DNA of 64,000 bases, from NCBI GenBank assembly GCA_964421595.1, contig CAYQXY010000023.1, positions 19,768 through 83,767 of the forward strand, given 5' to 3'. The stretch is from PXAP01 sp964421595. Its GTDB lineage: Bacteria > Bacteroidota > Bacteroidia > Bacteroidales > PUMT01. The position numbers and the translations under genes were made by a program. Positions 9,407 through 18,821 of the stretch are shown one piece after another. The first letter of the stretch is position 1. Every line of letters begins with the position of its first letter. The notes beneath the pieces were generated by a model, which made no database searches, had not been told where the DNA came from, and worked only from the letters and a program-made list of their open reading frames with translations.

Positions 9407-11998
9407 ATGCAATCAAAGGAGATGTCCGTTAAAAATATGACAAGTACAGAATCTCAGCTACCAGGTCGTAAGGTGGAGCCCCAGCTATATACATACGAGG
9501 AAGCATACAGGCACTCTCTTGAATATTTTAAAGGTGATGAACTGGCAGCCAGGGTCTGGGTTGCCAAATACTCCCTGAAGGATTCCCATGGTAACCTCTT
9601 TGAACTTACCCCTGATGATATGCACAGGAGGCTTGCCGGCGAGATAGCGCGAATTGAGAAAAAGTATCCGAACCCACTCACGGAAGAGGATATTTTTATG
9701 TTGATGAAGGACTTCAAATATATAGTCCCACAGGGTGGACCAATGACCGGTATAGGAAACGATTTTCAGATCGCATCTTTATCCAATTGCTTTGTCATCG
9801 GGAATGATTCCGGAGCTGATTCCTATGGAGGGATAATGAAAGTTGACCAGGAGCAGGTTCAGCTTATGAAAAGAAGAGGAGGAGTAGGACATGATCTCTC
9901 ACATGTCAGGCCTTCAGGCAGCCCTGTTCTGAACTCAGCACTAACCTCAACCGGAGTTGTGCCCTTTATGGAAAGGTATTCAAACTCTACCCGTGAAGTT
10001 GCCCAGGATGGAAGAAGAGGTGCTCTCATGCTTTCTATTTCAATAAAGCACCCTGATGCCGAGAAGTTCATTGATGCCAAACTGGAGTCAGGAAAGGTCA
10101 CAGGAGCCAATGTTTCTGTAAAGATAGATGATGAGTTCATGCAGGCTGTCATCGGCAAAAAAGTCTACAACCAGCAGTTCCCTGTGAAATCAGATGATCC
10201 TGTTGTAAAACGTGAAGCTGATGCGGGAAAACTATGGAAAAAGATTGTGCATAACGCATGGAAATCGGCCGAACCGGGTATTCTTTTCTGGGACACTGTT
10301 ATCAGGGAATCGGTACCTGACTCATACGCAGATATGGGATACAATACAGTCTCCACAAATCCGTGCGGAGAGATACCGTTGTGCCCGTATGACAGTTGCA
10401 GGCTGCTTGCCATAAACCTGTACAATTATGTTGATGAACCTTTTACCTCAAACGCAAAATTTGATTTCACCAGATTCAAGGAGCATATCGGGTATGCACA
10501 GCGCATAATGGATGATATTATCGATCTTGAACTCGAGAAAATAGATAAGATTCTTGATAAGATTGTAAAAGATCCTGAAGATGATGAAATAAAGCGTGTA
10601 GAACGAAAACTATGGGAGAATATCCGTATAAAGGCAGAAGAAGGACGTCGTACCGGTGTCGGCATTACTGCTGAAGGTGATATGCTGGCTGCTCTGGGGC
10701 TTACCTATGGCACTGACAATGCCACTGATTTTTCAATCGAGATTCATAAGACTGTAGCTCTTGAAGCTTACCGGTCATCTGTTAACATGGCCCGGGAACG
10801 TGGTGCATTTACTATTTATGATTCACAAAGGGAAAAGAACAATCCTTTTATAAACCGTCTCAAAAACGAAGACGAGCAACTTTACAGGGATATGGTCAGG
10901 TACGGTCGCCGGAACATCGCACTGCTTACAATAGCACCCACCGGTACAACCAGTCTGATGACACAGACCACTTCAGGAATAGAACCTGTATTCATGCCTT
11001 TTTACAAAAGACGGCGTAAAGTTAATCCGAATGATAAGGAAGTAACAATTACTTTTGTCGATGATGTTGGCGATTCATGGGAAGAATACCTTGTTTTCCA
11101 CCATAAGTTTTTAACCTGGCTGGAGGTTAACGGGTACAATGTTGAGGAGGTAAAGAAGTATGATGAAGAGGCTGTAAATAAGCTTGTTGAAAAGTCTCCA
11201 TATTACAAGGCCACTTCCAATGATGTTGATTGGCTGAGCAAAGTAAGGATGCAGGGTGCAATACAAAAATGGGTTGATCATTCCATTAGTGTTACCATTA
11301 ATCTGCCTGCCGATGCAAAGGAAGAACTTGTCGGCAAGCTGTATATAGCTGCCTGGGAGAGCGGATGCAAAGGTGTTACTGTCTATCGTGATGGTTCACG
11401 GTCTGGTGTTTTAATAAGCAATAAAAAAGAGAAGAAGGATGATATTCACCATTCGGTTAAGAGGCCCGAAGTGCTCGAGGCCGATGTAGTGAGATTTATG
11501 AATAATGACGAGAAATGGATTGCATTTGTCGGAAAGCTTGACGGAAGGCCCTATGAGATATTTACCGGTAAGGAAGATGATGATGTGCTCCCGATTCCCA
11601 AGACAATCAAAAAAGGCTTTATTATCAAGAATAAGCAGGACGATGGAACCAAGAGATATGATTTCCGTTATATTGACAAGCATGGTTACGGAAACACATT
11701 CGAAGGTCTGTCACGGATGTTTGACACCGAGTTCTGGAATTACGCCAAGCTGATTTCAGGGGTATTGAGACATGGTATGCCAATTCCTGATGTTGTAAAC
11801 CTGGTTTCATCACTCAGACTTGATTCTGAGGCGATAAACACATGGAAGAACGGAGTGGAACGCACTCTGCGCAAGTATATCCCAAACGGCACTAAGCCCA
11901 AAAAAGAAGTCAAATGCCAGAATTGCGATTCTACAAACCTGATGTTCCAGGAGGGTTGTCTGACCTGTAAGGATTGCGGAAATTCAAAATGCGGCTGA
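9407..11998 (+). CDS. nrdJ: Adenosylcobalamin-dependent (class II) ribonucleotide reductase
   Basis: Reduces ribonucleotides to deoxyribonucleotides using vitamin B12 and needs no oxygen. In the 863-aa protein the substrate-site cysteine is in 'SLSNCFVIG' (about residue 128). The N-C-E active site is in 'STNPCGEIPLCPYDSC' (about 316-331). The phosphate-binding loop is 'APTGTTSLM', and 'GIEPVF' follows. After about residue 640 comes a TSCPD-type domain and a C-terminal zinc-ribbon-like cysteine cluster (CQNC...CLTCKDC...KCG) that carries the redox-active tail. ATG 9407 is used. A second ATG at 9422 is possible. No cobalamin riboswitch is evident in the 205-bp leader. Genes on both sides are unrelated. 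Confidence 0.96.
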   Translation: MQSKEMSVKNMTSTESQLPGRKVEPQLYTYEEAYRHSLEYFKGDELAARVWVAKYSLKDSHGNLFELTPDDMHRRLAGEIARIEKKYPNPLTEEDIFMLMKDFKYIVPQGGPMTGIGNDFQIASLSNCFVIGNDSGADSYGGIMKVDQEQVQLMKRRGGVGHDLSHVRPSGSPVLNSALTSTGVVPFMERYSNSTREVAQDGRRGALMLSISIKHPDAEKFIDAKLESGKVTGANVSVKIDDEFMQAVIGKKVYNQQFPVKSDDPVVKREADAGKLWKKIVHNAWKSAEPGILFWDTVIRESVPDSYADMGYNTVSTNPCGEIPLCPYDSCRLLAINLYNYVDEPFTSNAKFDFTRFKEHIGYAQRIMDDIIDLELEKIDKILDKIVKDPEDDEIKRVERKLWENIRIKAEEGRRTGVGITAEGDMLAALGLTYGTDNATDFSIEIHKTVALEAYRSSVNMARERGAFTIYDSQREKNNPFINRLKNEDEQLYRDMVRYGRRNIALLTIAPTGTTSLMTQTTSGIEPVFMPFYKRRRKVNPNDKEVTITFVDDVGDSWEEYLVFHHKFLTWLEVNGYNVEEVKKYDEEAVNKLVEKSPYYKATSNDVDWLSKVRMQGAIQKWVDHSISVTINLPADAKEELVGKLYIAAWESGCKGVTVYRDGSRSGVLISNKKEKKDDIHHSVKRPEVLEADVVRFMNNDEKWIAFVGKLDGRPYEIFTGKEDDDVLPIPKTIKKGFIIKNKQDDGTKRYDFRYIDKHGYGNTFEGLSRMFDTEFWNYAKLISGVLRHGMPIPDVVNLVSSLRLDSEAINTWKNGVERTLRKYIPNGTKPKKEVKCQNCDSTNLMFQEGCLTCKDCGNSKCG

Positions 11999-12097
11999 TA
12001 AGGCGGTTATTTCCTAATTACCTGTGATTTTACTTCAGGTGGCAGGGGAAAAATATATCAGCGCAAAGACCAGTATTGTATATAGAAACATTCCAAA

Positions 12098-12136
12098 AAT
12101 ACACCAATTAGCTAATTATTTGGCTTTTGGTGTATT
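12098..12136. terminator. Possible bidirectional hairpin between convergent nrdJ and kbl
   Basis: A perfect 10-bp inverted repeat, AATACACCAA / TTGGTGTATT, has a 19-nt loop and lies in the 323-bp gap between the convergent nrdJ and kbl genes. The position suits a shared terminator, but the T runs are short. The rest of the gap shows nothing clear. Confidence 0.4.
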
Positions 12137-12321
12137 ACTGTTTTTCAGGAGCCACTGCGATTTAAATACCATCATTGGTAAGGGGAGCAGCAGTGAGCCA
12201 ATAATTTCAAGAGAGTTTATTTTTTTCTCCATAATTTGCTAATAAAACATTTTGATTCCGGGTCACCTCCATTGGACTCTGAAAATGGGTCTGGATCACC
12301 AATCTTGAATGAATAAATTTT

Positions 12322-13521
12322 CTAATGGGTTGTTTTTAAGACATTTAGTTCCTTCCCGACTTTTATAAAGGCTGATATGCATTTATCGAGGTGCTCCTTC
12401 TCATGCGCTGCAGATATCTGAACCCTTATTCTTGCCTGCCCTTTTGGGACAACCGGGTAGTAAAAACCAATAACATATATGCCTTCGTCGAGAAGCCTGG
12501 CGGCAAAATCCTGTGAAAGTTTTGCTTCGTACAGCATAACGGCAATTATGGCAGACTTGCTTGGTTTAATATCGAAACCGGCTGATTTCATTTTCTCCAT
12601 GAAATACCCGGTATTCTTATGTAGCTTTTCCTGCAGTTCATGAGTTTCGGCCATCATATCAAACATTCTGATACCTGCACTGACAACAGATGGCGGCAGA
12701 GAGTTGGAGAAGAGGTAAGGCCTGGATCTTTGCCTTAAGATCTCAATTATCTCTTTTCTGCCTGTTGTAAATCCCCCGATTGCCCCGCCAAAAGCTTTGC
12801 CCAGTGTGCCGGTAATAATATCAACCTTACCGCGCACATCAAACAATTCGGTAACACCTCTCCCTGTCTCGCCAACCACACCGGCAGAATGGCATTCATC
12901 CACCATAACCATGGCATCATACTTTTCTGCAAGACTGATTATAACATCCATTGGTGCAACATTTCCATCCATGGAAAAAACTCCATCGGTCACAATAAGC
13001 CTGAATCTTTGTGATTGTGCTTCTTTAAGCTTCTCCTCGAGGTCAGCCATATCGGCGTTCTGGTAACGATAACGTTGTGCCTTGCATAATCTCACGCCAT
13101 CAATAATTGAGGCATGATTCAGTGAATCGGATATTATTGCATCCTCTTCTGTAAGCAGAGGTTCAAATACCCCTCCATTGGCATCAAAACATGCTGCGTA
13201 AAGTATAGTATCTTCGGTTCCGAAATATTCAGCTACTTTTTGCTCAAGCTTTTTATGCAGATCCTGGGTGCCGCAAATAAACCTCACCGAAGACATGCCG
13301 TATCCGTGTGTATCAAGGCCCTCTTTTGCTGCCTCAATGAGGGAGGGATGATTTGAAAGTCCGAGATAGTTATTCGCACAGAAATTCAGTACCCTGTTAC
13401 CATTGCTAACCATAATCTCTGCATCCTGGGGCGATACTATGATCCTCTCCTGTTTATAGAGTCCGGCTTCCCTAATACTTTCAAGTTCCTGAGTCAGGTG
13501 GTCCTTAATTTTTCCGTACAT
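12322..13521 (-). CDS. kbl: Glycine C-acetyltransferase (2-amino-3-ketobutyrate CoA ligase)
   Basis: PLP enzyme that cleaves 2-amino-3-ketobutyrate with CoA to glycine and acetyl-CoA, the second step of threonine breakdown. The protein is an alpha-oxoamine synthase with 'NFCANNYLGLSNHP', 'GYGMSSVRFICGTQ' and 'MVMVDECHSAGV' (PLP-contacting Asp). The PLP lysine is in 'IITGTLGKAFGGAIGG'. I start at ATG 13521 (399 aa, MYGKIKDHLTQELE), which matches the family length. The in-frame ATG at 13572 would add 17 residues that do not fit. The partner enzyme threonine dehydrogenase lies 2.4 kb away on the opposite strand, separated by an outer-membrane protein gene. Confidence 0.95.
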   Translation of the reverse strand: MYGKIKDHLTQELESIREAGLYKQERIIVSPQDAEIMVSNGNRVLNFCANNYLGLSNHPSLIEAAKEGLDTHGYGMSSVRFICGTQDLHKKLEQKVAEYFGTEDTILYAACFDANGGVFEPLLTEEDAIISDSLNHASIIDGVRLCKAQRYRYQNADMADLEEKLKEAQSQRFRLIVTDGVFSMDGNVAPMDVIISLAEKYDAMVMVDECHSAGVVGETGRGVTELFDVRGKVDIITGTLGKAFGGAIGGFTTGRKEIIEILRQRSRPYLFSNSLPPSVVSAGIRMFDMMAETHELQEKLHKNTGYFMEKMKSAGFDIKPSKSAIIAVMLYEAKLSQDFAARLLDEGIYVIGFYYPVVPKGQARIRVQISAAHEKEHLDKCISAFIKVGKELNVLKTTH

Positions 13522-13627
13522 ATCTGCAAATTTTATTGATAAAATTGGTTTTGGCCATAATCTGATTTGCAAAGATAAACTTTTTTGGATTTCACATTGT
13601 ATCCCAAATTATGCTGTACAAATGAAT

Positions 13628-13690
13628 CACCATGGGTGGTGCATCCTTGACGACCACGTGATATAGCAGAATAACATGTATATACATTAA
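13628..13690 (+). repeat. Weak copy of the dispersed GGGTGAT/GACGACCA intergenic element
   Basis: The sequence upstream of kbl contains ATGGGTGGTGCATCC followed by TTGACGACCACGTGATA and an AACATGTATA tail. This is the order seen in the better copies near 49.2, 52.7 and 64.0 kb. The similarity is partial, so the assignment is tentative. It also contains the small palindrome CACCA-TGGG-TGGTG. Confidence 0.3.
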
Positions 13691-13795
13691 CAGCAGATCA
13701 ACCGGATTAAAATATTTTATCAGCCTGTTATCCCGGTATAGTTCAATTCCAGATTGAAGAGCCGATCCCTGATAAGAACCTGTGCGGAATTTGAA

Positions 13796-15619
13796 TTAGG
13801 GCCTCAGGCTTATGCCAAGCCAGAACTGCATACCGGTGCGGAGCTCATCCACAAGGGAATGTTTTTCAAACCCGGGGGAAACTACCAACCGGACACCGAA
13901 CAATTTTGAAGGATGGAATGTTATGCCTCCGATCAGGCTGGTGCTGATAATGCTTAATCTTTCATTGGGTTCCTTAATTCTTTCACCTGTGTTGTGTTCA
14001 ATCAGGGGCTGCTGGTCATCTTGTATCCTTTCCCTGTAATCATAAAGTACCAGAGTGGAATTTTCGATTTTCCAGAAATTCATAATACGGTTTATTCCAA
14101 GCATTATTTTAAATTGATCATTGATATCATAATCATAGATCACCGGTATTTGAATTGATCGTAATCTCGAATCAAATGTCCAGTTAATGGTCTTGTCTTC
14201 AACTGTTTTCCGGTAATACTCACTGGAATAGTCAGTCGAATTATACGATGAGCGGTAGAAATAATAAGATTCCGAGAACGCATCAACCTTTTCAGTAGTT
14301 GTGGTGGTCTGGGTGCGTAATCCCAGGATTGCCCCCAGGCTAAGCGCCTGGTTATTCCTGACTTTCCACATTATACCCGATTTGACAAGGTTGTTGCTTA
14401 TATTCCTTTTTCCGCTTCCGGCCCTGAAGTCGTGCATGATTGAAAAACCTTCGCTCTCGTTCAAATGGTGTTCTGATTCATAATAGTACTCATTTTCTGA
14501 TTCAGACTCTATAGTTGATGTAAGTCCGAGATCCTGCGATAAGCGGGAATAATTATACATAAATCTGAAGCTTAATTCTTCCCTGATCTGGCGGTCCCAT
14601 TGGAATCCGGAATAGAATACATTCCCCTTGTGATCCCAGTTCTGATCGGAAAGGTACCAGTTCTGATAATCACTAAAATTACTATTCCTGTGGCCGCTTT
14701 CAGACGCTGATTCATCATCTCTGGCCATAAACTGATTTGCATTTCCTGAAAGAAAACCACCATACAAACCAAGCCTGTTATTGCCGGTGGAATAAGTGAA
14801 CCCGAGGGAGGAGTCCCAGTGCCCGTAATCCTGCGATCTTTCTTCATGGCTTTTCCAGAAAGAGTGGTAGTTCATTTGCTGTGTCCACAGATTGTTGCTT
14901 CCAAGGCTACCTTCCCGTTCGAAAATAAACCTCCCGATCTTGAGACCTATCTCAAAAGCATCATTTACTTCCCATGCAAGAAAAGTGTTAATCGTATGCC
15001 CTTCATTATACATCTCATCAGTGCCAGAAAACCTGTCGGTTATACTGTAGTTCTCCGTTCCGGCGTAACGCATTCCGTCGGCATTCATCCCGGCGACGTT
15101 CTTGTATATGTCATGGGGTATTGTATAATATCCTCCTGAATGGGTTATTAACTGGTAGGTCGCACCCAGTGTTACTCTATTGTTCAGAACCGGAAGCCTG
15201 GTAAGGTATGCTGCACTGATAAGTGGTGTGAGTTCAGTTCGACTCGAGGTATGGTAGTAGCCGTATCTTGGTATATGGTATCCATATTCGTAAAAGCGGG
15301 GATAAAATCCATATCCCTTATTTACAATATCCCGGGTATTCCTGAAATCAAAGTAAAAATAGTTCGAGGGAAGAGTATCCCTGTCAAAACGTGAGAGGTT
15401 TGCCGGATTGCGCTCAATCGCAATTAGCGGTTCATCTGTAGTAAGTACAAAGGCCGGTGCGAAATTAGCCGTACCCAAAGGATTTACGAAAGAAGGCCTG
15501 AAAAAAAAATCCGGTTGTTCAAAGGTCATTTCAAGCGGCCTGTCTGAGTAGTATTGGGCCTTGAGTGCCGCTGCAAATATTGTTTGCAACAGCATTGCGA
15601 TTAAAATAGAATTCTTCAT
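13796..15619 (-). CDS. Outer-membrane beta-barrel-like protein of unknown function
   Basis: 607-aa protein with a clear signal peptide (MKNSILIAMLLQTIFAAALKAQ, cleavage after AQ near residue 22). The mature part is rich in Tyr, Ser, Asn and Asp with regularly alternating hydrophobic residues. It ends 'MQFWLGISLRP', consistent with a barrel whose last strands reach the C terminus. It mentions no recognisable enzymatic motif and I cannot name its family. It lies between kbl and threonine dehydrogenase. The divergent threonine dehydrogenase gene starts 346 bp away. A role in threonine metabolism is not implied by anything in the sequence. Confidence 0.85.
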   Translation of the reverse strand: MKNSILIAMLLQTIFAAALKAQYYSDRPLEMTFEQPDFFFRPSFVNPLGTANFAPAFVLTTDEPLIAIERNPANLSRFDRDTLPSNYFYFDFRNTRDIVNKGYGFYPRFYEYGYHIPRYGYYHTSSRTELTPLISAAYLTRLPVLNNRVTLGATYQLITHSGGYYTIPHDIYKNVAGMNADGMRYAGTENYSITDRFSGTDEMYNEGHTINTFLAWEVNDAFEIGLKIGRFIFEREGSLGSNNLWTQQMNYHSFWKSHEERSQDYGHWDSSLGFTYSTGNNRLGLYGGFLSGNANQFMARDDESASESGHRNSNFSDYQNWYLSDQNWDHKGNVFYSGFQWDRQIREELSFRFMYNYSRLSQDLGLTSTIESESENEYYYESEHHLNESEGFSIMHDFRAGSGKRNISNNLVKSGIMWKVRNNQALSLGAILGLRTQTTTTTEKVDAFSESYYFYRSSYNSTDYSSEYYRKTVEDKTINWTFDSRLRSIQIPVIYDYDINDQFKIMLGINRIMNFWKIENSTLVLYDYRERIQDDQQPLIEHNTGERIKEPNERLSIISTSLIGGITFHPSKLFGVRLVVSPGFEKHSLVDELRTGMQFWLGISLRP

Positions 15620-15965
15620 AATTGAGAATTATGATTTAAGGATTGATTTACTCAAATGAGATGCAATTTAGTATTAAGATGCAGAAAAGTGCTGGCTGGT
15701 TGCAGCAGTCAGATTTTAATAAATATTGCCAGCCAGCTTCACAGTACCCGAAAGATCACAGGAATGGCTGAATGAACTTTCTGGTTTTAAAGTGGGATTC
15801 ATTTTATGATTACATCTGAACAGCAACTATTTTTAAAAAAAACTTACATCAATAAGAAAACAACTGGTTAACAAGATTTTTTTCATGTTTATGCCATTTG
15901 TATTTAATTAATTTTGTCCATAATTTCAGACGACTTAATAAACATTATAATTAATCATTCTGTAA
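15620..15965. promoter_or_regulatory. Divergent promoter region, possible -7 element before threonine dehydrogenase
   Basis: This 346-bp spacer sits between divergent genes. TAATTTTG at 15909-15916 matches the Bacteroidota -7 consensus TAnnTTTG, 49 bp before the ATG, but no exact TTTG is found at the -33 spacing. No other structure was seen. Confidence 0.3.
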
Positions 15966-16931
15966 ATGAGCAAAATTCTGGTAATTGGATCAGCCGGGCA
16001 AATTGGTTCTGAACTGACAGTCACTCTCAGGAATATATACGGGGACAATAATGTTATTGCTGGTGTACTCACCGCCAAACCCCCGGAAGAGCATTGTGGC
16101 TCCGGTCCATGCGAAGTGGTAGACGTTCTTGAGGTTGAGGGTTTTGTGTCAGTTGTCAAAAAATACAGGATAGATACAATAGTTAACCTTGCTGCCATCC
16201 TTTCTGCAACTGGTGAAAATAACCCGATGCTTGCATGGGATGTAAACATGAACGGTCTGATCAACGTACTTGAAATTGCCAGGGAGTTCAGGATGAAACA
16301 GGTAGTGATACCAAGCTCAATTGCCGTTTTCGGGCCAACTACACCGGTTGACAATACCCCGCAGGATACCGTACTTAAACCAACAACCATATATGGTGTA
16401 ACAAAGGTAGCCGGCGAACTGCTGGGCGACTATTATGTAAGGAAATACGGACTGGATGTTCGCGGACTGCGTTACCCGGGCATTGTAAGCCATGAAACTT
16501 TACCTGGGGGCGGAACGACAGACTATGCTGTTGCCATATATTTTGAAGCCGTAAAGAATAAAAGGTATACCTGCTTTGTGAATGAGAATACACGGTTGCC
16601 AATGATGTATATGCCCGATTGTCTCAAGGCAACAACAGACCTGATGCAGGCAGATTTCAGTAAGTTGAAGCATCACAGCGATTTCAACGTGGGTGCAATG
16701 AGTTTCAGCGCAGGTGAACTGGCTGCATCTGTAAAAAAATATATGCCGGAATTTGAGATTTCCTACAAGCCTGACTATCGCCAGGCCATTGCCGACTCAT
16801 GGCCAGATTCGGTTGACGATTCTGCTGCAAGGGAAGAATGGGGATGGAAGCCGGAATACGATCTTGATTTAATGACTCAGGATATGCTAAGGGCAATATC
16901 CCTGAAGCATAAACAGGGGATTATAATTTAA
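15966..16931 (+). CDS. tdh: L-threonine 3-dehydrogenase, short-chain (epimerase-like) type
   Basis: Oxidises L-threonine to 2-amino-3-ketobutyrate with NAD+, feeding Kbl. The protein belongs to the extended SDR/UDP-galactose epimerase-like form known from Flavobacterium and trypanosomes, not the zinc-dependent E. coli type. Visible features are the NAD-binding 'GSAGQIG' near the N terminus, 'VNLAAILSATGENNP', 'PSSIAVFGP', and the catalytic Tyr-Lys pair in 'TIYGVTKVAGE' (about residues 142-147). 'LRYPGIVSHETLPGGGTTDYA' is typical of the substrate pocket. Length 321 aa is normal. The gene is probably transcribed alone. Confidence 0.92.
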   Translation: MSKILVIGSAGQIGSELTVTLRNIYGDNNVIAGVLTAKPPEEHCGSGPCEVVDVLEVEGFVSVVKKYRIDTIVNLAAILSATGENNPMLAWDVNMNGLINVLEIAREFRMKQVVIPSSIAVFGPTTPVDNTPQDTVLKPTTIYGVTKVAGELLGDYYVRKYGLDVRGLRYPGIVSHETLPGGGTTDYAVAIYFEAVKNKRYTCFVNENTRLPMMYMPDCLKATTDLMQADFSKLKHHSDFNVGAMSFSAGELAASVKKYMPEFEISYKPDYRQAIADSWPDSVDDSAAREEWGWKPEYDLDLMTQDMLRAISLKHKQGIII

Positions 16932-17238
16932 CTTATTGGTTATCAGGGTCAATGTCATAATGAATACCTGAATTCCAATTCTTACGCGATTCCTGAAGAG
17001 CGCTGCGTGGAAAGCCAACCCGAAAGTTGTGGCAATCGATGAATCCATGGAAATCAGGTCCCGGGTAAATAAAGGCTGTAAAAATGTGAAATCAGGCTGG
17101 ATTTTATTCCATAAAAATTAAATGACGCAATAGTTGTTTGCATATAGTTGAAAACAACCGGATGCGTTCCCGGTGCAAGATTTATTCATGATGCCTGATG
17201 TATTTTTAGTAATTTTGTGCAAACAAAAATAGCTTAAC
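16932..17238. promoter_or_regulatory. Spacer before gltX with possible -7 element
   Basis: 307-bp spacer. TAATTTTG at 17210-17217 matches the Bacteroidota -7 consensus and lies 21 bp before the gltX ATG. A matching -33 TTTG is not present at the usual distance. Nothing else was recognised. Confidence 0.3.
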
Positions 17239-18768
17239 ATGTCAGATAAAAAGCCGAGGGTAAGATTTGCACCCAGTCCCACCGGTCCCCTTCATATAGG
17301 AGGAGTCAGAACCGCTCTTTTTAACTACCTCTTCGCCAGAAAGCACAACGGAACTTTTATCCTCAGGATAGAAGATACCGATCAGCAGCGGTTTAAACCC
17401 GGCACCGAGGAGTACATCATTGAGGCGCTCAATTGGTGCGGCATTACAATTGATGAAGGAGTTTCTGCCGGAGGGCCGCATGCACCATACAGGCAATCGG
17501 AAAGAAAGGAGGTATACCTCCGGTATGCCATGCAGCTGATTGAAAAAGGCCATGCATATTATGCCTTTGACACAGCTGAAGAGATAGATGAACTGAGAAA
17601 AATCAGGGAGAAGGAAGGGGGCGTTTTCAAATATGACTATAATGAAAGGAATTATCTAAGAAACTCTCTTTCAATGTCCGGCGACGAACTTGATCAGTTG
17701 CTCAGTGACGGAACTCCATATGTCATAAGATTTCTTATTCCAGCAGACAATGAGCTTGTAATTAATGATATAATCAGGGGTGAGATCACTGTAAACAGTG
17801 CGACTCTGGATGACAAGGTCCTTTTTAAATCAGATGGTATGCCTACCTACCATCTTGCCAACGTAGTCGATGATTATCTTATGCAAATCACCCATGTCAT
17901 CAGGGGCGAGGAGTGGCTGCCTTCATTACCGTTGCATGTATTGCTCTACAGGGCATTCGGCTGGACTGCCAGTATGCCTGAATTTGCACATTTACCCTTG
18001 CTTCTGAAGCCAGGCGGACAGGGCAAACTAAGTAAAAGAGACGGCGATACACTTGGATTCCCGGTTTTCCCTTTGAAATGGGAGGACCCTGCTACCAGAG
18101 AGGTTTCTGCCGGCTACAGGGAGTCAGGTTATTTCCCGCAGGCTTTTGTTAACCTCCTGGCCCTGCTTGGCTGGAACCCCGGAACAGAAAAAGAGATCTT
18201 CTCCATGAAAGAGCTGGCAGAGGCATTTTCCCTCGAAAGGGTTAATAACTCAGGTGCCCGCTTTGATCCTGAAAAGGCCAGATGGTTCAATCATCAGTAC
18301 CTTGTAAATATGGACGACCGTGATCTGGCTACTTATCTGATGATAATAGCAAGGGAGAAAGGTTATGATGCTGAAATGGAGAAGCTGGAAGTAATTTGCG
18401 GACTGATAAAGGAGAGGGCTCATTTCGTAAGCGAGATATGGGAGCAGGGGCTGTTTTTCTTTGAAAGGCCTGAAACCTACGATGAGTCGGTTGTCAGAAA
18501 AAAATGGAAACCCAACACTCCTGAATTGCTTGGTCAGATAGCAGGAATACTAAATGATGTAAGCCCCTTCACTTCCGATACGATATCGGAGATGATCAAC
18601 GGTCATTTTGAAAAAGCCGGTGTAGGCATGGGTCAGGTGATGATACCTCTCAGGATTGCCCTTGTCGGGGAAAGCAAAGGCCCCGGACTGTTCACGATCA
18701 TTGAATTGCTAGGGCGGGAAGAGAGCATCAGCCGTATCAGGCTTGCTCTTGAACGGATAAAAGTATAA
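17239..18768 (+). CDS. gltX: Glutamyl-tRNA synthetase
   Basis: Class I aminoacyl-tRNA synthetase charging tRNA-Glu. The HIGH-type motif is 'SPTGPLHIGGVRTALFNYL' (about residues 12-30) and the KMSKS-type motif is 'KLSKRDGDTLGFPVFP' (about 258-273). 'RIEDTDQQR' and 'HVIRGEEWLPS' are further signatures. The C-terminal helical anticodon-binding domain follows, and 509 aa is the usual length for Bacteroidota GluRS. It starts at the first ATG after an AT-rich leader. The only neighbour on the same strand is threonine dehydrogenase, 307 bp upstream. Confidence 0.97.
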   Translation: MSDKKPRVRFAPSPTGPLHIGGVRTALFNYLFARKHNGTFILRIEDTDQQRFKPGTEEYIIEALNWCGITIDEGVSAGGPHAPYRQSERKEVYLRYAMQLIEKGHAYYAFDTAEEIDELRKIREKEGGVFKYDYNERNYLRNSLSMSGDELDQLLSDGTPYVIRFLIPADNELVINDIIRGEITVNSATLDDKVLFKSDGMPTYHLANVVDDYLMQITHVIRGEEWLPSLPLHVLLYRAFGWTASMPEFAHLPLLLKPGGQGKLSKRDGDTLGFPVFPLKWEDPATREVSAGYRESGYFPQAFVNLLALLGWNPGTEKEIFSMKELAEAFSLERVNNSGARFDPEKARWFNHQYLVNMDDRDLATYLMIIAREKGYDAEMEKLEVICGLIKERAHFVSEIWEQGLFFFERPETYDESVVRKKWKPNTPELLGQIAGILNDVSPFTSDTISEMINGHFEKAGVGMGQVMIPLRIALVGESKGPGLFTIIELLGREESISRIRLALERIKV

Positions 18769-18821
18769 CAGGCTTGCTTATTTCGCTATCAATTTCCCAT
18801 CTGCCGGGACTAACAACATGA

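Noticed and set aside
12024..12242. 72-codon ORF after nrdJ
   Set aside because: It crosses the hairpin between nrdJ and kbl and has no recognisable features.
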